Below are positions 16,374 to 24,303 of a DNA stretch of 38,879 nucleotides, piece after piece. Location of the stretch: assembly GCA_016840855.1 (NCBI GenBank), contig JAEORO010000076.1, positions 1 through 38,879 of the forward strand. The letters run 5' to 3'. Position 1 is the stretch's first letter. The number at the start of each line of letters is the position of its first letter. This stretch comes from Candidatus Thorarchaeota archaeon (GTDB lineage: Archaea > Asgardarchaeota > Thorarchaeia > Thorarchaeales > Thorarchaeaceae). The position numbers and the translations under genes are program-made. The notes beneath the pieces were generated by a model, which saw nothing but the letters and a program-made list of their open reading frames with translations, had not been told where the DNA came from and did not search any database.

Positions 16374-17639
16374 ATGTCGCAACTCACATTTCTTGGCTCT
16401 TGTCGCGAGATTGGTCGCTCAGGTTTCTTCGTTGAGGAAGGCAACGAAAGCGTACTAGTCGACTATGGCGTCAAGTTCACAGAACCTCCTTCGTTTCCAG
16501 ACCTTGTTCCTACAGATGATTTGCAAGCAGTTGCTTTGACCCATGCACATTTGGATCATTCCGGAGGGATTCCTCGAGTACTTGCACAGAGCGAAGCATC
16601 ATTATTCTGCACACCTGCAACTCGTGACTTGAGCACTTTACTTCTCCGTGACATGAACAATATTTCAAGAGGTCCCTTGCCATATTCACGCAAAGATATT
16701 GCTTTAGTTAAACGGCAATGCCAAGCAACAGCCTATGAGGAAACTGTTCCCTTAGGACACCACTTCGAGATGACTCTATTCAATGCTGGACATATCCCCG
16801 GAAGCTCTATGGTTTCTATCAGATTAAATGGGAAAAGGATTCTATTCACAGGCGACTTTAATGCAACAGAGTCCCAACTTAACCCTGGGGCAAGAAAGAA
16901 TCTCCCGAAACATGATATTGTTGTGACTGAGAGCACTTATGCCCGGAGAACTAATCCGAATCGTGAAGAGATTGAACTAGCTCTCATGGATTCAGTGGTT
17001 GAAACACTGGAGCGAGGCGGGACTGTTTTAATCCCAGCATTTGCTGTGGGTCGAAGTCAGGAGATAATGTGTATTCTAGAGCGACACGGTCTACCTTACA
17101 AATATCCCATCTACCTAGATGGACTGGCTCGAGCTGTGAACGATGTTCTTGTGAAACACCCCGAATATCTTCAAAGTCCACAAGCATTCCAACGTGCAGT
17201 TGGACGTACTCATATCATTAATGACAACCGCGACCGCGCAAATGCAGTCAAAAAGGGCGGAGTAATTATTTCTCCAGCTGGTATGCTTAAAGGCGGTGCA
17301 TCGCACCTCTACTTTAAGATGGTTCATGATAATCCCAAGAACTCAATTATTCTTGTGAGTTTTCAGATTCCTGGTACACCTGGAGAAGAACTACTAGCAA
17401 GGCGGAAGGTCCTTGTTAATGGACGTGTGTTCGAAGTGAGAGCTGATGTACGTCAACATCATCTGTCATCGCATTCAGACTCAAGAGGTATGTTAGACAT
17501 GCTTTTGAAAATACCCGGCGAGCCTAAATTTTACATTGTCCATGGAGAATCAGAGTCTTGCGACGCGCTTGCTGAAAGATTGGAAAAAAGAAAGCTCGTG
17601 GCGCATGTTCCAGAAATAAATGAATCTGTCGAGATTTAA
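16374..17639 (+). CDS. aCPSF2-type beta-CASP ribonuclease, 421 aa
   Basis: Metallo-beta-lactamase/beta-CASP nuclease without KH domains, matching archaeal CPSF2 (RNA endo- or 5'-exonuclease). Metal site LTHAHLDHSGG (HAHLDH at 57-62), NAGHIPGSS, FTGDF, ESTYARR, then the beta-CASP cap AFAVGRSQE, ISPAGMLKGGAS, LSSHSD and IVHGESES. It is the second such nuclease in the window after FttA. The ATG lies within ATATATG with a GGATG upstream. Its TAA shares a TTAA palindrome with the stop of the convergent L38e gene. Confidence 0.92.
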   Translation: MSQLTFLGSCREIGRSGFFVEEGNESVLVDYGVKFTEPPSFPDLVPTDDLQAVALTHAHLDHSGGIPRVLAQSEASLFCTPATRDLSTLLLRDMNNISRGPLPYSRKDIALVKRQCQATAYEETVPLGHHFEMTLFNAGHIPGSSMVSIRLNGKRILFTGDFNATESQLNPGARKNLPKHDIVVTESTYARRTNPNREEIELALMDSVVETLERGGTVLIPAFAVGRSQEIMCILERHGLPYKYPIYLDGLARAVNDVLVKHPEYLQSPQAFQRAVGRTHIINDNRDRANAVKKGGVIISPAGMLKGGASHLYFKMVHDNPKNSIILVSFQIPGTPGEELLARRKVLVNGRVFEVRADVRQHHLSSHSDSRGMLDMLLKIPGEPKFYIVHGESESCDALAERLEKRKLVAHVPEINESVEI

Positions 17640-17851
17640 TCCTCACCAGCACCAGATCGTGCCTCGACCACTTGACACTTGACTTGTTGGAGAATCTCTT
17701 CTGCTTTTTGAGGCTCAACAATGAGTGTATAGAGGTATCCCCGAGTTCTGAGTTTGAGCTTGACTTGATCTTTACCTCTCTTGACACGACATTCCGTAGC
17801 GTCTTCGCTCATCTCAAGGAACTTATCGACATCATAGATTTGTTTTGGCAT
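17636..17851 (-). CDS. rpl38e: Ribosomal protein L38e, 71 aa
   Basis: Matches eukaryotic and archaeal L38e end to end: MPKQIYDVDKFLEM at the start, KRGKDQVKLKLRTRGYLYTL in the middle, where the R-x-x-YLYTL stretch is diagnostic, and the EKAEEIL-type helix (PQKAEEILQQV). L38e is patchy in archaea, known from Crenarchaeota and Asgard groups among others and missing in most Euryarchaeota, so it helps place the organism. The ATG follows GGTG at seven bases. Its stop codon overlaps that of aCPSF2 on the other strand. Confidence 0.9.
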   Translation of the reverse strand: MPKQIYDVDKFLEMSEDATECRVKRGKDQVKLKLRTRGYLYTLIVEPQKAEEILQQVKCQVVEARSGAGED

Positions 17852-17984
17852 TGTTAAGCACCATACTATTATTCTAATCTGGTGAAGCGGAATTGATTTG
17901 AAGAGAGATCAAGTCGGTCCGTCCACCTGTTGTTCGCACGGCTAATGTTTGTGTTATAACTCTAACGCTATGATAGGTGAGCAC

Positions 17985-18116
17985 TGGTGGGCCGGGAGAG
18001 ATTCGAACTCTCGATTTCCGCCGGTTTCCGCCAGGATTCAATCAGAAGAAATCTTCTGAACTCAAGTGAATTCTTGCTTGTGAAGGCGGCATCATAACCA
18101 ACTAGATCACCGGCCC
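17985..18116 (-). tRNA. tRNA-Val (anticodon CAC) with anticodon-loop intron and encoded CCA
   Basis: Read on the minus strand: acceptor GGGCCGG pairs with CCGGCCC, discriminator A and CCA are encoded (17985-17988). The D-arm has A14, the G18G19 pair and A21. The anticodon stem CCGCC (18085-18089) has loop TTCACA, and its partner GGCGG is at 18018-18022 after an intron. The variable loop is five bases, and the T-arm is GAGAG-TTCGAAT-CTCTC. The anticodon is CAC (18080-18082), reading GUG valine codons. The intron at the usual 37/38 position is about 55 nt. G10 is replaced by A10, pairing with T25. A TATA-like box lies at about -32 from the mature 5' end. Confidence 0.85.
18024..18078 (-). other. 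Probable tRNA intron, about 55 nt, position 37/38
   Basis: Sequence between anticodon base 37 and base 38 of the tRNA above. It holds a perfect hairpin TCAGAAG-ATTT-CTTCTGA. Its 3' end repeats the following exon, GGCGGAAA-CC-GGCGGAAA, so the boundary could be misread, but only the downstream GGCGG gives a five-base variable loop. I could not draw a textbook bulge-helix-bulge, so the exact ends may shift by a base or two. Confidence 0.65.
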
Positions 18117-18143
18117 ATTCTGAAACCGCTTTGGATTTCAATT

Positions 18144-18151
18144 GTATTTAA
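18144..18151 (-). promoter_or_regulatory. TATA-like box for the tRNA gene
   Basis: TTAAATAC on the minus strand, about 28-35 bp before the mature tRNA 5' end. This spacing would put transcription start roughly eight bases upstream of the tRNA, as is usual for archaeal tRNA genes. Confidence 0.5.
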
Positions 18152-18198
18152 GAGTGCTGGAGTTATAACATCATTCCAAATCCTATCTAGTCAATAAG

Positions 18199-18261
18199 AT
18201 GTCAAAAAAGAAGGTTCAAAGGATAAAGAAAAAAAAATTGAAACTTCTTGAATTAGGGTGA
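18199..18261 (+). CDS. Possible 20-aa lysine-rich leader peptide
   Basis: ATG at 18199 opens a 20-codon frame of which ten residues are lysine (it begins MSKKKVQRIKKKK), ending in GGG-TGA at 18256-18261. The GGTGA is also the ribosome-binding site of the acyltransferase gene six bases later, so translation of the two could be coupled. No ribosome-binding site of its own is evident, so it may be fortuitous in A-rich DNA. Confidence 0.22.
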   Translation: MSKKKVQRIKKKKLKLLELG

Positions 18262-18267
18262 AAAATC

Positions 18268-18717
18268 ATGGTTCTTGGAAAGATTTGTGCGTTCATTGTA
18301 ACCAAAGCAGAGAATTATCGGAAAATGAAGAAAGAAGATGGATTTTCAAGTGTTAGCATTGGAAAAGACTGTGTAATAAGAGGGAATGTCGAAATTGGAG
18401 CTGGGACAAACATCAATTTTGCGTATATAATAGCAGGTCCAAATTCCAAAGTCAAAATTGGTCAAAATTGTCAAATCTCCTACAATGTCCACATTAGAGC
18501 GCACTCAAAAAAGGTCAATGATCTTCACTCCTATACGGATGAGGATATTGTTATTGGCGATAATGTGTGGATTGGTGTCAATGTCTTCATTAAACCGGGT
18601 ATCACTATTGGTGATAATGCTGTAATCGGAGCAAACACTGTTGTAACAAAAGATATTCCAGAGAGAACCTTAGCTATTGGTGGTGAAATGAGATTAATTC
18701 CTATCACTAATGAATGA
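18268..18717 (+). CDS. Left-handed beta-helix acyltransferase (hexapeptide repeat), 149 aa
   Basis: Sugar or small-molecule O-acyltransferase of the maltose/galactoside acetyltransferase type. Imperfect hexapeptide turns are visible from residue 29 on: VSIGKDCVIRGNVEIGAG, VKIGQNCQISYNVHI, then the strongest block IVIGDNVWIGVNVFIKPG and ITIGDNAVIGANTVVTKDIP. The histidine in NVHIRAHS may be the catalytic one. No transmembrane segment. Base composition is noticeably more AT-rich than its neighbours, with an A-rich leader, which may indicate later acquisition. Substrate unknown; surface glycan decoration is a guess. Converges on L40e with four bases between stops. Confidence 0.75.
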   Translation: MVLGKICAFIVTKAENYRKMKKEDGFSSVSIGKDCVIRGNVEIGAGTNINFAYIIAGPNSKVKIGQNCQISYNVHIRAHSKKVNDLHSYTDEDIVIGDNVWIGVNVFIKPGITIGDNAVIGANTVVTKDIPERTLAIGGEMRLIPITNE

Positions 18718-18721
18718 AGAA

Positions 18722-18880
18722 TTACTTCTTCTGGCGTCTCTTTGGTCTGAGGTCTTTGTTCTTGCATTTTCGGCACTTCTTTGCCTTTAATGGATTAGTT
18801 GCTCCACAATAACGGCAAATTGATTTGTACAGTTGATAGTGCTGTGCTAGCCTACGTTTCTCGATGTCCGCTACTGGCAT
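18722..18880 (-). CDS. rpl40e: Ribosomal protein L40e, 52 aa
   Basis: Tiny zinc-binding large-subunit protein, in eukaryotes made as a ubiquitin fusion but free-standing here. Translation on the minus strand gives [20 protein letters not shown], then [19 protein letters not shown], with cysteines at 22, 25, 36 and 39 forming the zinc knuckle, and a basic tail ending RRQKK. The ATG at 18880 has GAGGT at seven bases. No ubiquitin-like gene adjoins it. Confidence 0.93.
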   Translation of the reverse strand: MPVADIEKRRLAQHYQLYKSICRYCGATNPLKAKKCRKCKNKDLRPKRRQKK

Positions 18881-19001
18881 CTTTCAGACCTCTATTTACT
18901 GATGGCAACTAGAGTAGTTTCTAATTGGCCTGCTCGGCTTTCGAGCTGTGTTGTGTTTTAAAAGCTTGTGCTCTTTCCACAAAAAGACTTCATGTAATTA
19001 T

Positions 19002-19871
19002 TCACAAAGCCTCATTCAGAAGCCTTGCTACATCACTAGGCTTCTCTGCAACTGCAATACCTGCATCATTTAATGCCTTTATTTTTACGGTTGCAGTCCC
19101 TGAACTTCCACTGATAATTGCACCAGCATGTCCCATTCGTTTCCCAGGAGGTGCAGTTCTGCCCGCGATGAATCCAACTACAGGTAGATCATATTCTTTC
19201 TTGATATATACGGCCGCACGTTCTTCTGCATCACCACCAATTTCACCAACGATGACCAGTGCTTTGGTATCCTTATCGTTCCTGAACATTCTAACAGCTT
19301 CTATTGTAGTGAGCCCCACGCAGGGGTCGCCTCCTAGCCCAATGGCAGTAGATATTCCAATTCCTGCATTTGTCATACCTGCTGCAATCTCATAGGTCAG
19401 TGTACCACTGCGAGACATGAGTCCGACATCACCATCGGCGAAGACATGTCCTGGCATGATTCCAACCTTCTGTTTTGCCTTGGGAGTGATGATTCCAGGA
19501 GTGTTAGGACCAATAATCGTGATTCCCTTCTGTTTCGCTGCATGAATTACACGAATTTCATCCTTTACAGGTACATGCTCGGTTATAATAACAACAGGAT
19601 TTAGGTCCGCGGCAATTGCCTCAAGAGCGGCATCGCCCGCAAAAGGTGCAGGAACAAAGATTATTGAAGCATTAGCATTTTCAGCATTTTTCGCTTCAAG
19701 GACACTATCATAGACAGGTACGCCATTGATTTCCTCTCCGGACTTACCAGGTGACGTTCCAGCAACTATCTTTGTGCCATACTTCAGCATGGATATAGTG
19801 TGATATTTTCCCTGTGTACCGGTTATTCCCTGAACTACAACTCGTGTATCATTGTTAACAAGCACTGCCAA
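19002..19871 (-). CDS. sucD: Succinyl-CoA synthetase alpha subunit, 289 aa
   Basis: Catalyses succinyl-CoA plus NDP plus phosphate to succinate plus NTP with SucC. The CoA-binding Rossmann part begins VVVQGITGTQGKYHT; the phosphohistidine is His248 in GKRMGHAGAI; the ligase region has GLGGDPCVGLTTIEAVRMF. The start is TTG directly after the sucC TAG, with GAGG eight bases upstream; the resulting MAVLVNNDTRV N-terminus matches the family. Translationally coupled to sucC. TCA-cycle or substrate-level phosphorylation role. Confidence 0.95.
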   Translation of the reverse strand: MAVLVNNDTRVVVQGITGTQGKYHTISMLKYGTKIVAGTSPGKSGEEINGVPVYDSVLEAKNAENANASIIFVPAPFAGDAALEAIAADLNPVVIITEHVPVKDEIRVIHAAKQKGITIIGPNTPGIITPKAKQKVGIMPGHVFADGDVGLMSRSGTLTYEIAAGMTNAGIGISTAIGLGGDPCVGLTTIEAVRMFRNDKDTKALVIVGEIGGDAEERAAVYIKKEYDLPVVGFIAGRTAPPGKRMGHAGAIISGSSGTATVKIKALNDAGIAVAEKPSDVARLLNEAL

Positions 19872-21017
19872 CTAAACAGCCTCCTTCACAAGTTCAACTA
19901 CCTTTGAAGCCGCCTCTTCCATTGTCTTAAGGAATGGTATTCCAGCTTCCTTGAGAATCTCTTGTCCTTCTTCTTCATTTGTTCCTACCATTCTGATAAC
20001 CATGGGTGTTGTGATATCACCATCATTTCTTGCAGCTACTATTCCTTTGGCAACCTCATCACATCTTGTTATTCCGCCCATGATATTGACCAGTATTGCC
20101 TTCACCTTCGGATACATCAGCGCAATTTCAATCCCCTTCTCTACCCTCTCAGCATCTGCGCCGCCCCCAAGATCTAGAAAGGTACTTGCTTTTCCTCCAT
20201 AGAGAGAAACAGCATCAAGCGTAGCCATTGTAAGGCCCGCACCATTGCAAATGCATGCGATATTTCCCTCAAGTTCCACATAAGCCATATCATTCTCTGT
20301 AGCTAGTCGCTCACGTTCATTTTGTTCAATAGGTTCGCGCTTGAGCTTCTCAATAATCCCCTTGTGTCTGAAGAGTGAGTTGTCATCAATATTCAGTCTT
20401 GCATCTGCAGCAAAGAATCTTCCATCTTTGGTAAGAATCAATGGGTTAATCTCAGTCAACTCAACATCATAGGTTTCAACAATATTCCATAACTTCAGAA
20501 AGAAACTTCCAAGCTGACTGATTTGTTTCCCTCTAAAACCCATGTCTATTGCCATCTGACGAGCTTCAAAAGGCTGGAAACCAAGATTCGGGTCAACATG
20601 CCTCTTGATGATCTTCTCAGGACTCTCTTCAGCTAGCTCTTCGATTGACATGCCCCCTGAAGCACTACCAATAACAACATATTTTCGCTCATTCCTGTCT
20701 ATGGTTATACCAGCATAGATTTCCTGTTCAATGTCTAGTTTCTCTTCAACCAAGACTGCCTCAACTGGAAGATTGTTAATACGCATCTTTAGAATTTCTT
20801 CAGCGCATTTCTCTGCATCCTGTGGTGAGTCTGCAAATTTCACCCCACCAGCTTTTCCTCGTTTCCCTGCGAGAACCATTGCCTTCACAGCCACTGGTTT
20901 TCCAACCTCCGCTGCGCGTTCCTTTGCCTCTTTTGGTGTTCTAGCGACGCCACCCGGTGGGGTGGGCATATTGAAAGCTCGAAAGATATCTTTCGCCTCA
21001 TGTTCAAACAACTTCAT
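19872..21017 (-). CDS. sucC: Succinyl-CoA synthetase beta subunit, 381 aa
   Basis: ADP- or GDP-forming beta subunit with an N-terminal ATP-grasp domain (MKLFEHEAKDIFRAFNMPTP, PVAVKAMVLAGKRGKAGGVK) and the C-terminal ligase-CoA domain (GAGLTMATLDAVSLYGGKAS, MGGITRCDEVAKGIV). The GITRCDEVA segment is the usual nucleotide/His contact region. Full-length; the start has GGTGG at seven bases. Two-gene operon with sucD, beta first. Confidence 0.95.
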   Translation of the reverse strand: MKLFEHEAKDIFRAFNMPTPPGGVARTPKEAKERAAEVGKPVAVKAMVLAGKRGKAGGVKFADSPQDAEKCAEEILKMRINNLPVEAVLVEEKLDIEQEIYAGITIDRNERKYVVIGSASGGMSIEELAEESPEKIIKRHVDPNLGFQPFEARQMAIDMGFRGKQISQLGSFFLKLWNIVETYDVELTEINPLILTKDGRFFAADARLNIDDNSLFRHKGIIEKLKREPIEQNERERLATENDMAYVELEGNIACICNGAGLTMATLDAVSLYGGKASTFLDLGGGADAERVEKGIEIALMYPKVKAILVNIMGGITRCDEVAKGIVAARNDGDITTPMVIRMVGTNEEEGQEILKEAGIPFLKTMEEAASKVVELVKEAV

Positions 21018-21087
21018 TGGTATACCACCACATAGGGCATGTGCTGCCCAAGACTTGAGCCGCCACGACTCTGCTTACGTAAAAATG

Positions 21088-23289
21088 TTACTTCATTGAT
21101 TGCAGAATTAAAAGCAGGCTCTTTTCTAGTTTCTCGCTCTCGTTCCTGGCTCTGTGTTTTGGGTCTAAAAGTTTCAGCAAAATTGAATTTACATATTCAA
21201 GTTCTTCTAAGCAATTTTCAACAATGCCCGGCATATCATCCTCACATACAATTTCCTCAATATTCTTAGAAGGCAGTTTCTTCAAAACACGGTCTACAAC
21301 TTCTTTTGGAATAGGTGTTCGCGCCATGACAACATTTCTCAGAATCGTCATCAAATCATTCTTCTCATCAACAATTGCTCTCATTACTCTCTTTGCATCT
21401 TTTACTGGTACTCCCAGAAAAGCAACATCTCTCCCTAGTTCTGTACAGCGCGTACCTTCTTTGTCACGAACAATGAGTCTATCAGCTTCTAATTCATCAT
21501 AGACCTCAAGTCCACGGAGTGCTTGCATTATCACTCCTCCAGCATAAGGTTTCGTATCTTCCTTCTGAAGTGCATACTTTGCGAATTTTATCAGATGCTT
21601 ACAGAGTCGGTGTTTCCTAATACCTTGATATTTCCATGATTCACAAGAACATGAAACACCATCTTTTGCCCTCAATGTAGTATAATGCCAAATCTCTCTG
21701 CTTCCGCTATGAACAAGACCTTCTATTTTGTCTGGTCTGACTGACACAAATTTTACACTTGTATCAGGTATCTCTTTTGCTCTTGAAATTGTTGATCTAG
21801 TAGAGCGAAGTGTAAGTAACTTCTCTACTGAATGCTCGTCTTGACTCTCAGTCTGACGAATATCAGTTACAAGGTTACTGCTCCCCCAAAATGTGCGCTC
21901 AATTACAGAGAATGGGTCCTCGTTTTTCTTTGTCCCTCCACAGAGCTGCCGAAGGACTAAGTCTTGAACATTCTCAGTTTCATCCATTAGGCTATCAATT
22001 TCCCCAAGTCGTGGTTTTAGGCTGCCCTCTCGATCTTTTTCGAAATATTTCGCTATTACTCTTAGTCTCTCAGACTCATTATCTACAACAACAATACCAA
22101 AGGCTTCATTATCTATTCCTCTTCGACCCGCTGCTTCAAGAACGTCTGTTAGTTGCCATTCAGATAACATAGTAACCGATTCTTCTTGAGAAACCTCTTT
22201 ACCAAATTCTTGCATAAACACCCCCATCAAGAAGACAACAGTTGCTCGTAACCCACTAGCAATAGCAAAGCGTGTTGGCATTATTATTACAGGCACGAGG
22301 TTCTCCTCCCAAGCTTGTGAAAGAGTTCGTCTCTGAACCCTTCCTATTCCCTCGTGGATGAACGCTACGCCTTTTGCGACTGATTTACTCAGATTTAGAG
22401 TGGTCTTACACTGTGGATACTTTTCGGTAACATCACGTGCAAGAAGTCGAAGGTCATCTCTATGTTCAGGGGATAGTCTCAAATCGATGGCTGTAGCCAT
22501 GCTGCCCGTTTCAAATCCACCAAGTTGGAGCGCTAACTCCTCGCAAGTGGTTATGTTTGCGCAAAGAATCATTACTTGCCCTTGCCGATATGTCACGAAC
22601 TCAGTCAAGTCTGACAGCGAATCTTCTGAGTCTTCAAAGGTTTTTACGCTGAAAATCAGCTTCACATCAGTTTTTGGATCCTTCACTATGTCAGCACTAA
22701 GCCATTTAGCAAGCTCATTCATGTCCTCTAGATGTGGACAGATGGCGACATACTGGATGTGCGCTTGGTTCAACAATGTCACTAGAACTGTTTCCAACCG
22801 CGGCCCAATGAGTGGTTGTCCAATAAGATCAAGCCGATCAATCAACACGTAGGTAACGCCATCAATGATATTGGGGTTGATGCGTGATGCTATGTCAAGC
22901 GAAGTATATGTTGCTACAACAACTCGACCAAGACCCTCACCTTCAGCAATTGCGGTTCGTCTTCTAATGATTTCCGACGCTTCAATTCCCAAACGGCGGC
23001 ACTTCTGACTCAATGAACGAAATCGTTTCTCTGCTTGATGTGGGTTTGGACAAAGAACCAGTGCCCGAGCCCGATGATCTGAAGCTACTCTGTTGAGGAG
23101 ACCAATCTCAGCAATCAAGTATGCCTCATCATAATCATATGTCACAAGGAGCTGGCTTTTTCCTCTGATAATTCCTTGTTGAACTGAAATGGACTGGAAT
23201 CTAGTGAGTGTGGCAAGTCCTTGCCGTCTAAGCAACTCCAACAAACGAGGGGCTACCTGTTGGAGTTCCAATTCCCGGAGAGTGCTCAA
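21088..23289 (-). CDS. Ski2-like pseudo-helicase with SWIM zinc finger, 733 aa
   Basis: Built like a Ski2/Hel308 helicase but apparently without a working ATPase. The Walker A position reads LLVTYDYDEAYLIAEIG (48-64), with no GKT/GKS; motif II is IDRLDLI (150-156) instead of DExH; motif VI is AAGRRGIDNEAFGIVVV (386-402), lacking the final arginine. RecA2 landmarks remain as IHEGIGRVQRRTL and PTRFAIASGLRATVV. Then comes a SWIM zinc finger, C547-x-C549-x13-C563-x-H565, and a helical C-terminus. Start is TTG with GGAG at nine bases. It is a stand-alone gene with a TATA-like box upstream. It may be a structural or regulatory partner in nucleic-acid binding; no enzymatic role should be assumed. 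Confidence 0.75.
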   Translation of the reverse strand: MSTLRELELQQVAPRLLELLRRQGLATLTRFQSISVQQGIIRGKSQLLVTYDYDEAYLIAEIGLLNRVASDHRARALVLCPNPHQAEKRFRSLSQKCRRLGIEASEIIRRRTAIAEGEGLGRVVVATYTSLDIASRINPNIIDGVTYVLIDRLDLIGQPLIGPRLETVLVTLLNQAHIQYVAICPHLEDMNELAKWLSADIVKDPKTDVKLIFSVKTFEDSEDSLSDLTEFVTYRQGQVMILCANITTCEELALQLGGFETGSMATAIDLRLSPEHRDDLRLLARDVTEKYPQCKTTLNLSKSVAKGVAFIHEGIGRVQRRTLSQAWEENLVPVIIMPTRFAIASGLRATVVFLMGVFMQEFGKEVSQEESVTMLSEWQLTDVLEAAGRRGIDNEAFGIVVVDNESERLRVIAKYFEKDREGSLKPRLGEIDSLMDETENVQDLVLRQLCGGTKKNEDPFSVIERTFWGSSNLVTDIRQTESQDEHSVEKLLTLRSTRSTISRAKEIPDTSVKFVSVRPDKIEGLVHSGSREIWHYTTLRAKDGVSCSCESWKYQGIRKHRLCKHLIKFAKYALQKEDTKPYAGGVIMQALRGLEVYDELEADRLIVRDKEGTRCTELGRDVAFLGVPVKDAKRVMRAIVDEKNDLMTILRNVVMARTPIPKEVVDRVLKKLPSKNIEEIVCEDDMPGIVENCLEELEYVNSILLKLLDPKHRARNESEKLEKSLLLILQSMK

Positions 23290-23330
23290 CTAGTCCCGCT
23301 CCATCAAATGCGCATATGGTGCTATGAGGT

Positions 23331-23343
23331 TATAGTATATTAT
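23331..23343 (-). promoter_or_regulatory. TATA-like element for the SWIM pseudo-helicase
   Basis: ATAATATACTATA on the minus strand, about 42-54 bp before the TTG start, leaving a leader of about 20 nt that still contains the GGAG site. The spacer 23290-23556 between divergent genes has no open frame of note besides this and the PAC2 element. Confidence 0.42.
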
Positions 23344-23502
23344 CCTATTAGTTTTGTGTGTGCCTTGCCAAAATACCGTAAAGCTTTTCCAAAAATGCAC
23401 AACTTTCTCAGTTTATTTATGCCCTTTAGAATGTGTGTTACCCGTCCTCTCATACCAATCTTATACAGACACATACAAAGTCTCAAAAGGAATCGTCAAA
23501 CC

Positions 23503-23512
23503 TTTACAAATA
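23503..23512 (+). promoter_or_regulatory. TATA-like element for the PAC2 gene
   Basis: TTTACAAATA on the plus strand, preceded by AAACC that could be a BRE, 45-54 bp before the ATG. Start of transcription would fall near 23533. Confidence 0.38.
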
Positions 23513-23556
23513 GCAAGTATGAGGTTGAGAAATCAGCCATTACAATTGAGGCTTGA

Positions 23557-24303
23557 ATGTTCATGGCTTTCGTAGCTACCACTGATTCATCTTTCAAAAT
23601 CATATTGAAAAAAGACTTCAAGATCAAACCCGGGTCGACTTTCATTTGTGGATTTCATGGTCTCGGTGAGGTAGGCTTTCTGAGTACCGCTCATCTAACT
23701 CGGACCTTAGAGGCAGAACGTGTGGGATTTATCAAAAGTGATATGCTTCCTCTCTTCGTTTCAATGGAGAATGAACGTCTTGTTCTACCATTCGAGCTGT
23801 ATTCTTACGACAAGAAGAAGATGATTTTTCTAGTCCCACGGTTTCAACCACATCAGTCAGAACAATGGGGGTTCATTGACAAGCTCGCAAACTGGGTGGC
23901 TGAAAATAACTTCAAAGAAACCCTACTCCTTGGAGGACTAGACGCTTCCTTCAAGGAAGATGACGCAGAAATGCGATGTGTTCCAACATCTGCTTACAAA
24001 GACATGCTTGAAAAATGGCAGGTCCCTATTCTGGAAGAAGGCTTGTTTGTGGCTGGTCCACTCGCACTATTCCTTGCAGAGCTTGAAATGCATGGTGCTC
24101 CTGCAATTGGTCTACTCACATACGCAACAAGAGGTCGTCCTGATCCGCGGTCTGCAGCAACGATGCTTGAAAAAATCAATGAGATTTACGGGGTTGGAGC
24201 TAATGTCGAGCAGCTTCTAGAGGAATCTAGAGAGATTGAGAGACTTGAGAAAATGAGAAAATCCATTGAAGACTCAGACAGAACCAGTGACATGTTTGTC
24301 TAG
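23557..24303 (+). CDS. PAC2-family proteasome assembly chaperone-like protein, 248 aa
   Basis: Member of the PAC2 family, whose archaeal members (PbaA/PbaB type) and eukaryotic PAC1/PAC2 help proteasome assembly. Landmarks: TFICGFHGLGEVGFLSTAHL near residue 27, SDMLPLFVSMENERLVLPFE, a Rossmann-like core with ETLLLGGLDA, and GLFVAGPLALFLAELEMHGA with GLLTYATRGRPDPRSAATML. The C-terminal ~35 residues are charged and helical. An ATG two codons later is equally possible. The proteasome beta gene is in the same window but far away. Its TAG overlaps the TAG of NIP7 through a CTAG. Confidence 0.85.
   Translation: MFMAFVATTDSSFKIILKKDFKIKPGSTFICGFHGLGEVGFLSTAHLTRTLEAERVGFIKSDMLPLFVSMENERLVLPFELYSYDKKKMIFLVPRFQPHQSEQWGFIDKLANWVAENNFKETLLLGGLDASFKEDDAEMRCVPTSAYKDMLEKWQVPILEEGLFVAGPLALFLAELEMHGAPAIGLLTYATRGRPDPRSAATMLEKINEIYGVGANVEQLLEESREIERLEKMRKSIEDSDRTSDMFV

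Noticed and set aside
17985..18116. Reading the tRNA as a long-variable-arm (Leu or Ser) type without intron
   Set aside because: The anticodon stem does not close without removing about 55 nt, and the downstream GGCGG gives a normal five-base variable loop.
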